From: CAZCSK01 sp964501265
Lineage (GTDB): Bacteria > Actinomycetota > CADDZG01 > JAHWKV01
NCBI GenBank assembly: GCA_964501265.1
Contig: CAZCSK010000065.1
Location: 1-9,208, forward strand
DNA: 9,208 bases
Direction of reading: 5' to 3'
Every line of letters starts with the position of its first letter. Within the stretch, counting starts at the first letter, position 1. Below, piece by piece: positions 1-6,390 of the stretch. The translations under genes and the position numbers were made by a program. A model generated the notes under the pieces. That model did not search any database, had not been told where the DNA came from, and saw only the letters and a list, made by a program, of their open reading frames with translations.

Positions 1-921
1 ATATTCAGGATCGACCACTATCTCGGCAAAGAGACGGTTCAAAACGTTTTGGTCTTTCGGTTCGCCAACGGAATGTTCGAGCCGATCTGGAACCGCCTTT
101 ATGTCGCCGCTGTGCAGATAGATGTGGCTGAGTCCCTTGGAGTTGAGGGCCGCGAGTCCTTCTACGAGGGGGCAGGGGCGATCCGAGACATCGTTCAAAA
201 TCACATGATGCAGCTGCTGGCGACGCTCACCATGGAGCCCCCGAGCAAATTCGACGCCGAGTCAATTCGCAATGAAAAGGTGAAACTTCTTCGAGCAGTC
301 CGCCCCGTCGATCCATCTTTGGTGGTGAGGGGTCAATACACAACCGGCAAGGTCGAGGGTGAGCGGGCCCAAGGGTATCGCGATGAGAAGGGAGTCAGTC
401 CGGATTCAAGCACGGAGACGTTTGCAGCGATGCAGTTGAACATAGACAACTGGAGATGGTCTGGTGTGCCCTTTTACCTGCGCACCGGCAAACGACTTCC
501 CCAGCGGGCTACGACGATCACGGTGATATTTGGCGACGCGCCGCACATGTTGTTCGAAGAATCAGGCCTCGACATGCCTGAGCCGAACCATCTAACTATC
601 CGGATTCAGCCCGACGAGGGCATCACATTGACATTTGACGCGAAGGTTCCCGGGCCGGAGATGAAAGTGCGCCCTGTAGACATGAATTTCGACTATGACG
701 AATCGTTCAGGGTCGCCCCCCAGGAGTCGTACGCGAGATTGATTCACGACGCCATGCAGGGTGACGCGACTCTCTTTGCCAGGTCCGACGAAATTGAGAG
801 AGCATGGGAAATTCTCGATCCTGTCCTTGTCCCTTCAGAGCCGGAACTCTATGCATCAGGGACCTGGGGGCCTGCCGGGGCTGACAGGCTTGTGCGCCCG
901 GGCAGGTGGTATCTATCTTGA
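1..921 (+). CDS. zwf: Glucose-6-phosphate dehydrogenase, C-terminal part (5' end off the window)
   Basis: Catalyses the first oxidative pentose phosphate step, glucose 6-phosphate plus NAD(P)+ to 6-phosphogluconolactone, in the cytoplasm. The frame is open from base 1, giving 306 residues of a family usually near 500, so the N-terminal Rossmann domain lies outside the window. The fragment opens with the family signature RIDHYLGKE at residues 4-12 (Asp5-His6 and Lys10, substrate binding). IRDIVQNHMMQLL follows at about 61-73; its His68 aligns with the known catalytic base. The YLRTGKRL segment and a C-terminal SGTWGP motif are also typical. The TGA stop at 919-921 overlaps the start of pgl. 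In many actinobacteria opcA lies between zwf and pgl; here it does not. No frameshift or missing key residue is visible in this part. Confidence 0.97.
   Translation: MFRIDHYLGKETVQNVLVFRFANGMFEPIWNRLYVAAVQIDVAESLGVEGRESFYEGAGAIRDIVQNHMMQLLATLTMEPPSKFDAESIRNEKVKLLRAVRPVDPSLVVRGQYTTGKVEGERAQGYRDEKGVSPDSSTETFAAMQLNIDNWRWSGVPFYLRTGKRLPQRATTITVIFGDAPHMLFEESGLDMPEPNHLTIRIQPDEGITLTFDAKVPGPEMKVRPVDMNFDYDESFRVAPQESYARLIHDAMQGDATLFARSDEIERAWEILDPVLVPSEPELYASGTWGPAGADRLVRPGRWYLS
904..909 (+). promoter_or_regulatory. Shine-Dalgarno AGGTGG for pgl
   Basis: AGGTGG lies inside the last zwf codons, 8 bases before the TTG at 918. A longer reading of pgl would begin at the GTG at 906, which lies within this very motif and has no good purine-rich site at the right distance. 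The motif therefore favours the TTG start. This is inferred from spacing only. Confidence 0.55.
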
Positions 922-1565
922 CGAGTCGCGAGTTGGTGATCGTCGACGATACTGAGGAGCTCGCCCGGCGGGCGTCTTCGATCTTCATCGAGTTGGCGCC
1001 GCGCGGGGTGGCTCTTGCAGGAGGCGAGACCCCGCGCCGGACCTATGAGATTCTCGCCCAAAGCGAATTTCGTTGGGACGCGACTCAACTCTTTCTCACA
1101 GACGAGCGATACTTGCCGCTCGACCACGCCAGTTCAAACTACAAAATGGTGAACGAAACCCTGGCCGCAAACGTGTCGGCGGTGCTCCATCACGTCGACA
1201 CGTCTCTTGCGCCAGAGGAGGCCTCCGCGCAATACGACCAGATAGTGCGCGAGAAGCAGCCTTTCGATTTTGTCTTCCTTGGTCTCGGAGCCGACGGGCA
1301 TACAGCTTCGATATTCCCGGGGACTCCGGCGTCCCCCCCTGGCCTTCTGGCCGACGCCGCCTTCTCGCGAGCAACGGGCCTTTGGAGAATCACATTGACG
1401 CTCGAAGCACTGAACGCCGCGCAGGACGTTATTTTTATCGTCGCGGGGAAGTCGAAGGCGGAAGCTCTTGTGAGGCTGATGCGCGACGACAGCATTCCCG
1501 CAGCGGCTGTGTCGCCGAAAGGATCGGTAACAGTGCTCGCCGACCGAGCGGCCGCGGGATCCTAG
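918..1565 (+). CDS. pgl: 6-phosphogluconolactonase (DevB/NagB-like fold)
   Basis: Hydrolyses 6-phosphogluconolactone to 6-phosphogluconate, directly after the zwf reaction. The 215-residue product is slightly shorter than the common 230-250. Recognisable motifs are ALAGGETPRRTYEIL near residue 33 (phosphate-binding GGxTP loop), FLTDERYLPLDHASSN (the TDER segment), LGLGADGHTASIFPG (GxGxDGHxAS/T, the best family marker) and a C-terminal PAAAVSPKGSVTVLAD. I place the start at TTG 918, which overlaps the zwf stop as TTGA and has AGGTGG 8 bases upstream; GTG 906 would add four residues. The overlap implies translational coupling with zwf. Related glucosamine-6-phosphate deaminases share the fold, but the DGHTAS motif and the zwf neighbour favour lactonase. 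Confidence 0.94.
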   Translation: MTSRELVIVDDTEELARRASSIFIELAPRGVALAGGETPRRTYEILAQSEFRWDATQLFLTDERYLPLDHASSNYKMVNETLAANVSAVLHHVDTSLAPEEASAQYDQIVREKQPFDFVFLGLGADGHTASIFPGTPASPPGLLADAAFSRATGLWRITLTLEALNAAQDVIFIVAGKSKAEALVRLMRDDSIPAAAVSPKGSVTVLADRAAAGS

Positions 1566-1590
1566 CGGCCGTGTTGATTTCGGGGGTTCG

Positions 1591-1630
1591 CAGCTTCTGG
1601 CGTGCCCAACGCATTACCTGTGGGCAGCTG
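1591..1630. terminator. Weak inverted repeat between convergent pgl and the DUF192 gene
   Basis: The 65-base gap between the two convergent stop codons contains TGCCCA at 1603-1608 and TGGGCA at 1621-1626 (6-bp stem, 12-base loop). CAGC at 1591-1594 and GCTG at 1627-1630 could add an outer stem with an asymmetric bulge. No T-tract follows on either strand. Its position suits a shared terminator, but the stem is weak and could be chance. Confidence 0.2.
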
Positions 1631-2140
1631 CTACCCCCCGCGCCCCCGTCTACTTAGGGTGACGCGGTCGCCGGCAGCGAGGCCTGCGGTTGTCAGGGCC
1701 CCGGCGTTTGCCTCAACGGCGCCAATGAAGGGGCCCGAAGACTCGTAGAGCGGGCATGGGTCCCGATCGCAAGGCAGCATCGTTTTTACGTCGACGACAA
1801 ACCAGTTCCGGTCCCAAAAAGCGATGTCCAGCGGGATCAATGTGTTCTTCATGAAAAATCCCGAGGCAGTTTCGCTTTCGAACAAGAACGCCATGCCCCT
1901 CCCTTGGCGAAGTGCCGGTCTATTCATGAGACCGAGAGCGCGGTCGGCAGGCGTCTCGGCTACCTCGACGACGAGATCAAGAATCTCTTGCCCTTGGCGC
2001 GATACCCGAAGATCGGCCGTTACTGCTGCGTGGGCTGTTGCCGAGGGACTCGTCGGGGCACCCGAGGGAACGGTGGTTCCGCTGCACGAGGCCAGCAACA
2101 GCGCAAACCAGCAGAGACAATATCTCACCCTCAAGTTCAA
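1631..2140 (-). CDS. DUF192 family lipoprotein
   Basis: A small secreted, lipid-anchored protein of unknown function, up to 169 residues. The N-terminus is a lipoprotein signal: basic residues (RVRY), a hydrophobic stretch, then the lipobox LLASC with the lipidated Cys at residue 19 in the long form. A low-complexity Ser/Thr/Pro/Ala linker follows. From about residue 45 the rest matches the DUF192 pattern, with ETPADRALGLMNRP, GMAFLF, SGFFMKNTLIPLDIAFWD and a C-terminal AGDRVTL. The long form begins at TTG 2140, but TGAGG on the minus strand lies 8 bases before the in-frame TTG at 2134-2132, so I think the protein probably starts there, two codons later. GTG at 2128 is a third option. The gene is convergent with pgl and divergent from the PH-domain gene. 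The family assignment is firm; the biochemical role is unknown. Confidence 0.88.
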   Translation of the reverse strand: MNLRVRYCLCWFALLLASCSGTTVPSGAPTSPSATAHAAVTADLRVSRQGQEILDLVVEVAETPADRALGLMNRPALRQGRGMAFLFESETASGFFMKNTLIPLDIAFWDRNWFVVDVKTMLPCDRDPCPLYESSGPFIGAVEANAGALTTAGLAAGDRVTLSRRGRGG

Positions 2141-2167
2141 ATCCTCACTCGACGCGTTTAGCCTGTC

Positions 2168-2173
2168 TATCCT
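2168..2173 (+). promoter_or_regulatory. Putative -10 box TATCCT of a leaderless promoter
   Basis: TATCCT fits the TAnnnT pattern of bacterial -10 elements and ends 7 bases before the ATG at 2181, which would put the transcription start at or next to the initiation codon. The 20 bases before that ATG contain no Shine-Dalgarno-like purine run. No convincing -35 is visible. Leaderless transcripts are common in actinobacteria. The element would drive the 2181-5542 operon from a 40-base divergent intergenic region. Confidence 0.4.
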
Positions 2174-2180
2174 TACTCAA

Positions 2181-2744
2181 ATGACAAAAACATCCAGTAT
2201 CGATCGTTACCTAACGCCAGCGGAGCGGCTCATCCAGATTAGCCGTAAACATCCGATCGTTGTGGCGGGCCCCTTTTTTGTTTGGGGGCTCGTAGTGGCC
2301 GCCGCAGCAACGGCAGGTGCAATGATTTCACCGGCAAGCGGCAATGCCCTGGATGACCTCATTGCCGGCGGAATCGCTGTGATATTCACGGCATACGTCG
2401 GGCTTGCGGTTTGGAAGTGGAGAGCGGCTAAGTACGTTCTAACCAACCAACGAATTTTGTTCATCGAAGGCATCCTTTCGATCAAGGTAACGGCTATCTC
2501 TTTAGCCAAGGTCACCGATACGACCTTTTCACGACCGCTTTTAGGAAGGATCCTCGGTTACGGAAGCTTGATGCTCGATTCATCTGGCGAAAATCCCGGC
2601 CTGTCGACGATGGATCATTTGCCGGGAGCCGACGAGTTCTACCGGCGCATCTCATCTCTGCTTGTCGAACGGACTTCGGGATTCGTGGAAACCCCACATC
2701 CGGGCAACGATGACACACATGAATTGCCAGTGGTGAAGCGGTGA
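2181..2744 (+). CDS. Membrane protein with a bacterial PH (bPH2, YdbS/YdbT-like) domain
   Basis: A 187-residue membrane protein of unknown function. Two hydrophobic segments near residues 25-47 and 55-74 are separated by a short SGNALDD loop. A cytoplasmic-type domain follows with the bacterial PH pattern: AAKYVLTNQRILFIEG, alternating strands around AISLAKVTDTTF, and LLGRILGYGSLMLDSSG. The C-terminal 40 residues look like a short helix and a disordered tail. The frame is open further upstream, but that extension overlaps the DUF192 gene antisense and lacks the domain pattern, so I start at ATG 2181. No Shine-Dalgarno precedes it; a leaderless start is likely. The stop TGA at 2742-2744 overlaps the nadD GTG start. 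It appears to be the first gene of a nadD–LCP–rsfS operon. Membrane topology is inferred. Confidence 0.82.
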   Translation: MTKTSSIDRYLTPAERLIQISRKHPIVVAGPFFVWGLVVAAAATAGAMISPASGNALDDLIAGGIAVIFTAYVGLAVWKWRAAKYVLTNQRILFIEGILSIKVTAISLAKVTDTTFSRPLLGRILGYGSLMLDSSGENPGLSTMDHLPGADEFYRRISSLLVERTSGFVETPHPGNDDTHELPVVKR

Positions 2745-3346
2745 AGCGGCGCATCGGTGTGATGGGTGGAACCTTCGACCCCATCCATTACGGTCACCTT
2801 GTATGCGCCGCAGAGGCCCGACATCAGTTTGATTTGGATGAAGTCATCTTCATACCTGCAGGTCATCCCTGGCAAAAGCAGGGCACAACGGATGCCGAAG
2901 ATCGATACATGTTCGTGACGTTGGCAACGGCCGAGGACGCGCATTTTTCCGTCTCGCGTATTGAGATAGACCGGCCGGGACCCACCTATACGCTCGATAC
3001 CTTGCGAATTCTGAATGATTTCTATGAAGAGGGGGCCGAACTGTTTTTCATAACGGGAGCGGATGCCGTGCTCGACATTTTGACCTGGAAAGATCCGGAG
3101 ACGGTCTTATCGCGGGCCCATTTCATTGCTGCGACAAGGCCCGGTTTCGATCTGACCAAGTTGGGCAGTTCACAATTTGGTGGCCGAGTCAGTCCGATGC
3201 ACATACCCGCACTCGCAATTTCCTCGACCGATATTCGCTTGCGTGTGCGGGAGGGGCGCCCCATCCGCTATCTCCTGCCGCCCCAGGTCGCCGATTACAT
3301 CATCTCGAACGGAATCTACATGGCCTCCGTCGGATCTTCGAGGTAG
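2741..3346 (+). CDS. nadD: Nicotinate-nucleotide adenylyltransferase
   Basis: Joins nicotinate mononucleotide and ATP to give deamido-NAD and pyrophosphate, the penultimate step of NAD synthesis, in the cytoplasm. The 201 residues match the family length. The nucleotidyltransferase signature GGTFDPIHYGHL is at residues 9-20, with the HxGH histidines at 16 and 19. A mid-protein FFITGADAVLDILTWKDPE and a C-terminal ISSTDIRLRVREG (the ISSTxxR motif) followed by LLPPQVADYI complete the family pattern. The GTG start at 2741 overlaps the upstream TGA as GTGA, so its translation is probably coupled to the PH-domain gene. The LCP gene follows 7 bases after the stop. Adjacency to rsfS, with one gene between, is a common bacterial arrangement. 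Confidence 0.96.
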   Translation: MKRRIGVMGGTFDPIHYGHLVCAAEARHQFDLDEVIFIPAGHPWQKQGTTDAEDRYMFVTLATAEDAHFSVSRIEIDRPGPTYTLDTLRILNDFYEEGAELFFITGADAVLDILTWKDPETVLSRAHFIAATRPGFDLTKLGSSQFGGRVSPMHIPALAISSTDIRLRVREGRPIRYLLPPQVADYIISNGIYMASVGSSR

Positions 3347-3353
3347 CCCCGGG

Positions 3354-4604
3354 ATGAGCCAAGATTTCGGATATTCACCCCGGGGGCCAGGTGCCCGTAT
3401 CCAAAGGGAACGTCAACAAAGGCGCGCAAAGCGACGAAAGCTGCTGACCTTTGCTTTGCTCGTTCTCCTCATTGCGGGGGCAGGCGCGGTCGTTGCGGCG
3501 TTCGTTGGCGACTTCAAGATCATTGGGGGCCGGCCGGAATCTAAGGCCGGGGCGAAGGCTCCCAAGAGTTCTCGAGGAACATGGTTGTTGATCGCGACAG
3601 TCGAAGCAGACACGTCGGGGTCGGCGGACTGGCTTTCGGTTGTGTCCTGGGATCGGCGGTCGAACACCGGCCTCATGATGTACGTCCCGCGCTCGCTTTA
3701 TACCGAGATTCCCGGTCACGGTCTTGAGACGATCGATAAAGCGTTGGCCCTAGGGTCAGATCCTTTGTTGATCACCTCGACCTCGAATCTTCTGGGCATC
3801 CGCTTCGACAAGTACCTGAGAGTGTCGGACCAAGGAATACGTGCTCTTTTCGAAAAGTTGGGAGGCGTTACTGTCGACGTCGATCACAAACTAACGCAAA
3901 CCGAGCCCGGTGGGAAGGTGATCGTCGAGTTTGCCGAGGGCCGTCAGCGCATGGACGGCAAGCGCGTTTCGGAATTTCTTTCGTTTGTCAACGAATCGGG
4001 CGACGAGGTCGCGCGGGGAGCGCGCCACGCTTTGCTTTGGCGAACGGTCTTTGGCCTGGAACCGGGGAAGGTCACCGAGGCATTCAAGACATCGAAGGAC
4101 ATATTCATTACGGACGCCACTGCGGACGAAATCGGCGGATTGTTCTCCGCATTCGCGTCGGCGGGCAAAACCTCCATCACTTTCGAAACGCTTCCGGTGC
4201 GCTCGACGGGGGTGGACAGAGGCGTTCAGTTCTACGCCCCTGAACGCGAGGCAATCGCCAAACTCGTAGACGATCATTTGTCCGGATCGCGCCTCACAGG
4301 TTCAGGCTCGACCGGCCGCCGAGTTGAGATTCTCAATGGAAATGGCAGACCTGGCATCGGCCAGCAAGTGTCCGAGCAGCTGGTTCCTAAAGGGTTTCGA
4401 ATCGTCTTGAATCAAAATGCCAAGAGCTTTGACTTTGCGGTCACTCAAATAGTCGTTTACTCTGACTCCAGGCGAGCTTTGGCTGTTGGAAAAGAGATTA
4501 AGGAACTGATCGGGGTGGGAGAGGTAATAGTGTCACATCAAAAGCAAACCCTGGTCGACGTGACGATTGTGGTCGGCAAAGACTACTTGGATAAGGCGGG
4601 TTGA
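3354..4604 (+). CDS. LytR/CpsA/Psr-type membrane protein with LytR_C domain; LCP domain partly degenerate
   Basis: A 416-residue single-pass protein: a basic cytoplasmic tail (1-30, rich in Arg, Gln and Lys), a transmembrane helix (about 31-50), a Gly/Lys linker, an LCP-like domain (about 75-235) and a LytR_C domain (about 322-411, beginning RRVEILNGNGRPGIGQQV). LCP proteins transfer lipid-linked glycopolymers to peptidoglycan outside the membrane. Family features kept here are YVPRSLYTEIPGHG (for the usual PRDTYV), a LLGIRFDKYLRVSDQGIRALFEKLGGVTVDV core, EGRQRMDGKRV and Arg221/Arg224 in GDEVARGARHA. However, the Asp of PRDT is Ser114, the usual RSDT is SADW, and the YVRxR arginines are replaced (FLSFVN), so glycopolymer transferase activity is uncertain. 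The ATG at 3354 is preceded by GAGG at 3340-3343. Longer upstream readings would overlap nadD. Confidence 0.85.
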   Translation: MSQDFGYSPRGPGARIQRERQQRRAKRRKLLTFALLVLLIAGAGAVVAAFVGDFKIIGGRPESKAGAKAPKSSRGTWLLIATVEADTSGSADWLSVVSWDRRSNTGLMMYVPRSLYTEIPGHGLETIDKALALGSDPLLITSTSNLLGIRFDKYLRVSDQGIRALFEKLGGVTVDVDHKLTQTEPGGKVIVEFAEGRQRMDGKRVSEFLSFVNESGDEVARGARHALLWRTVFGLEPGKVTEAFKTSKDIFITDATADEIGGLFSAFASAGKTSITFETLPVRSTGVDRGVQFYAPEREAIAKLVDDHLSGSRLTGSGSTGRRVEILNGNGRPGIGQQVSEQLVPKGFRIVLNQNAKSFDFAVTQIVVYSDSRRALAVGKEIKELIGVGEVIVSHQKQTLVDVTIVVGKDYLDKAG

Positions 4605-4614
4605 TAGCTGGTTA

Positions 4615-4618
4615 AGGA
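4615..4618 (+). promoter_or_regulatory. Shine-Dalgarno AGGA for rsfS
   Basis: AGGA within the purine run AAGGAAG ends 7 bases before GTG 4626, in the 21-base gap after the LCP stop. It supports the GTG as the true rsfS start and implies independent ribosome loading rather than coupling by overlap. Confidence 0.6.
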
Positions 4619-4625
4619 AGATTCT

Positions 4626-4988
4626 GTGAGCACGGCGCTCGCCGTTGCGCGGGCGGCCTCGTCCAAGAAGGCCGCCGACGTTGTGATTTTGGATGTTGCG
4701 GAGTTGATCGGCATCACTGACATGTTTGTGATCTGCTCGGGCAACAACGAGCGGCAAGTTTCGACCATTGTCGACGAGATCACGAAGACGCTTCGGGAAT
4801 CCGGCGTAAAGGCTTATTCGATGGAAGGCCGAACCGAGATGACTTGGGTTCTGATCGATTATCTGGACATCGTCGTGCACGTTTTTCGAACCGAGGAGCG
4901 AGAGTTCTACGATCTGGAGCGGCTATGGAAGGATGCTCCGAGGATTCCATTTGACGATAAGGAGGAACTCGCCGCCCAGGGCGCTTAG
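4626..4988 (+). CDS. rsfS: Ribosome silencing factor RsfS (Iojap/YbeB family)
   Basis: Binds ribosomal protein uL14 on the large subunit and blocks subunit joining when nutrients are limiting. The 120 residues match the family length. Signature segments are AADVVILDVAELIGITDMFVICSG (residues 17-40), NNERQVSTIVDEI, the central strand MTWVLIDYLDIVVHVF and the terminal FYDLERLWKDAPRI. All the usual conserved positions (TDxFVIxSG, RQ, VVHVF, FYxLExLW) are present. Translation starts at GTG 4626 with a good AGGA site. Its place after nadD and the LCP gene fits the common nadD–rsfS association, and the next gene follows after 17 bases, so it is probably co-transcribed. Confidence 0.97.
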   Translation: MSTALAVARAASSKKAADVVILDVAELIGITDMFVICSGNNERQVSTIVDEITKTLRESGVKAYSMEGRTEMTWVLIDYLDIVVHVFRTEEREFYDLERLWKDAPRIPFDDKEELAAQGA

Positions 4989-5005
4989 GTCCTGCGAGGT
5001 GTCTC

Positions 5006-5542
5006 ATGTCACGAGGAGGTCGCCGCCGGCGCGGTCGGCACAGAGGGCCCAAGACAGCGTCTTCGCGCGCCTCTGTGGCAGTTCAGGAACAGGCCGGCAG
5101 TCAACCACAGCAGCGTTCACGTCGGCGCCGCGGCGGGCGAGGTCGCGGTGCTCGTGAAGAATCGGTGCTGGAATCGATGTCGTCGCGGCCGCGCCATCTG
5201 CAGACCCTTCCACCGGACGGCCTTGTCTTGGATGAGTTGATCTCGGACCTGAAGTCTGAGTACGGTGTACCGGCCACTCCGCAGGCGTATCGGCTCATCA
5301 TCAAGTTGCCTGCGGAAGATCAGCCGGACTCCGATGCATCGGCGGCCGATCAATCCGAGGTACAGACGGAGGGACCAGCGGCGCCCGAGGGACCTAGGGT
5401 CCCCGAGGGACCTGCCCGGCGTCGCAGGCGGCGGCGGGGCCGCCGAGGCCTAAGCCGAGAAGCTCCGGCCGGTGACGTTCCGGGCGCGGAGGCACCTGCG
5501 GCCCATGACGATTCTGCAGGTGCCTCTGGTAGCAGCCTCTAG
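5006..5542 (+). CDS. Arginine-rich, mostly disordered protein of unknown function
   Basis: I do not recognise this 178-residue protein. It has two basic clusters at the N-terminus (SRGGRRRRGRHRG at 2-14 and RSRRRRGGRGRGAR at 37-50), then a segment that could fold (about 64-103, LPPDGLVLDELISDLKSEYG followed by YRLIIKLP). After it come an acidic Ser/Ala/Asp stretch, three EGP units in a repeat with an 18-base period (about 122-136), another Arg block (138-148) and an Ala/Gly-rich tail. RG-rich basic tails of this type often bind RNA; that is inference. ATG 5006 has GAGGT at 4996-5000. The gene sits 17 bases after rsfS and is probably the last gene of the operon. Its stop shares the palindrome CTAG with the stop of the convergent gene. 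The reading frame matches the conserved operon strand and spacing, which supports a real gene. Confidence 0.7.
   Translation: MSRGGRRRRGRHRGPKTASSRASVAVQEQAGSQPQQRSRRRRGGRGRGAREESVLESMSSRPRHLQTLPPDGLVLDELISDLKSEYGVPATPQAYRLIIKLPAEDQPDSDASAADQSEVQTEGPAAPEGPRVPEGPARRRRRRRGRRGLSREAPAGDVPGAEAPAAHDDSAGASGSSL
5369..5412 (+). repeat. Three-copy in-frame repeat, period 18 bases
   Basis: GAGGGACC begins at 5369, 5387 and 5405, exactly 18 bases apart. The last two copies extend to CCCGAGGGACCT (5384-5395 and 5402-5413). In the Arg-rich protein this encodes EGP at six-residue spacing (EGPAAP, EGPRVP, EGPARR). It looks like a short tandem duplication within a disordered region. Confidence 0.75.
5489..5526. 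terminator. Strong hairpin at the convergent gene ends, possible terminator without a T-tract
   Basis: GAGGCACCTGC (5489-5499) and GCAGGTGCCTC (5516-5526) form a perfect 11-bp inverted repeat around a 16-base loop. In the plus-strand RNA it can extend outward by a G-U and a C-G pair. The hairpin is inside the last codons of the Arg-rich gene, 13 bases before its stop, and 12 bases past the stop of the minus-strand ATP-grasp gene. There is no T-tract on either side. It is best placed to end minus-strand transcription; for the plus-strand operon it would fall before the stop codon, which argues against a normal terminator role there. Confidence 0.45.
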
Positions 5543-6390
5543 GGCTTGTCCGTTCCGGCGCTCAGAGTCGTGATCGGGCGGCATTGCAGTAGCCAGAGGC
5601 GATCGTCTGCGATGGCCCATTCGTAGTCCACCGGCCATCCGAGGATTCTCTCCAGTTCGATACCCATTCGGGCGATTTCGAGACTCTGCTCGTCGGTCAG
5701 TGAGGGCCCCAGCCGCATGTTGTTCGGCACAGGTACCTCTTGGGTTCCTCCTTCGGACGGGACAGTCATTACTTCTTTGTCCGAGAGCTCCCTTCGAATG
5801 ATTTCGGGCCCCATTTTGCTAATGACGAAGGTGTCGGGTGTCACGGTGCCGTCCACGATGCTCGGCCCCAGGCCCCAGGCGGCATTGATCAGGATTTCAT
5901 CCTTGTTTGCGGTAACCGGGTTGGCAGTAAATGCAACTCCGGCAGTGTCGGCTTCGATCATCTCTTGGACCAGAACGGCCATTTCGCTTCGTGGGTCCAG
6001 ATTGCGCTCTCTGCGGTACGCAGCGGGGGCGTCAAGTCCTGCCGACCGCCAGCATGCGAGCACGACACTATGCACGTCAGCGATCTGTCTTACGTTGAGG
6101 AAGGTCTCATGCATTCCGGCGAAGGACGCAATCGAACCATCTTCGTCGGCTCCTGACGAGCGGACCGCGACCGGGAAAGAGACTTGGCCCAGGGCGCGAT
6201 CGATCTCGGCTTCGACGATTTCGGGCAAGAGTGCAGATCCTTCCTGTTGCCAGATCTGGAAGGCCTCCGTTGTCACGGCGAAGCCCGCGGGTACTGGGAA
6301 GTCAGCGGCCAGCATGCCGAGACGCGCGGCCTTGCCCCCGACGAGAGGAAACGAATGCCCATCCTCTGTTCCTAAGGCGACGGTGATCAT
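5539..6390 (-). CDS. Stand-alone ATP-grasp domain of PEP synthase/PPDK N-terminal type (PF01326-like)
   Basis: A 283-residue protein made of only the ATP-binding domain found at the N-terminus of PEP synthase, pyruvate phosphate dikinase and rifampin phosphotransferase. In those enzymes the domain uses ATP to pyrophosphorylate a histidine on a separate swivelling domain. Visible motifs: LVGGKAARLGML (Lys20), FPVPAGFAVTTEAF, VAVRSSGADEDGSIASFAGMHETFLNV (Arg77), VLVQEMIEADTAGVAFTANPVT, GLGPSIVDGTVTPD and the closing DYEWAIADDRLWLLQCRPIT, with Glu257, Gln269 and Arg271 at positions that align with catalytic residues of the family. All key residues appear intact, so this looks active rather than a truncated remnant. 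The phosphohistidine partner is probably the divergent gene at 6447. ATG 6390 has no Shine-Dalgarno but a TACGAT box 6 bases upstream. Confidence 0.9.
   Translation of the reverse strand: MITVALGTEDGHSFPLVGGKAARLGMLAADFPVPAGFAVTTEAFQIWQQEGSALLPEIVEAEIDRALGQVSFPVAVRSSGADEDGSIASFAGMHETFLNVRQIADVHSVVLACWRSAGLDAPAAYRRERNLDPRSEMAVLVQEMIEADTAGVAFTANPVTANKDEILINAAWGLGPSIVDGTVTPDTFVISKMGPEIIRRELSDKEVMTVPSEGGTQEVPVPNNMRLGPSLTDEQSLEIARMGIELERILGWPVDYEWAIADDRLWLLQCRPITTLSAGTDKP

Noticed and set aside
1824..2180. An upstream extension of the PH-domain frame giving a 306-residue protein.
   Set aside because: It lies antisense to the well-supported DUF192 lipoprotein gene, has no domain pattern, and the recognisable protein begins at ATG 2181.
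3177..3353. An upstream extension of the LCP frame by 59 codons.
   Set aside because: It overlaps the conserved C-terminus of nadD in another frame; ATG 3354 gives a normal basic tail plus membrane helix.
3347..3385. CCCCGGG (3347-3353) complementary to CCCGGGG (3379-3385), enclosing the LCP start codon.
   Set aside because: The stem is only 7 bp with a 25-base loop, made of self-complementary G/C runs, and leaves the GAGG ribosome site free. Chance is a sufficient explanation.
5427..5445. A GC-only inverted repeat (GGCGGC/GCCGCC) in the basic protein gene.
   Set aside because: It has a 3-base loop and follows from the run of Arg and Gly codons; no sign of a separate function.
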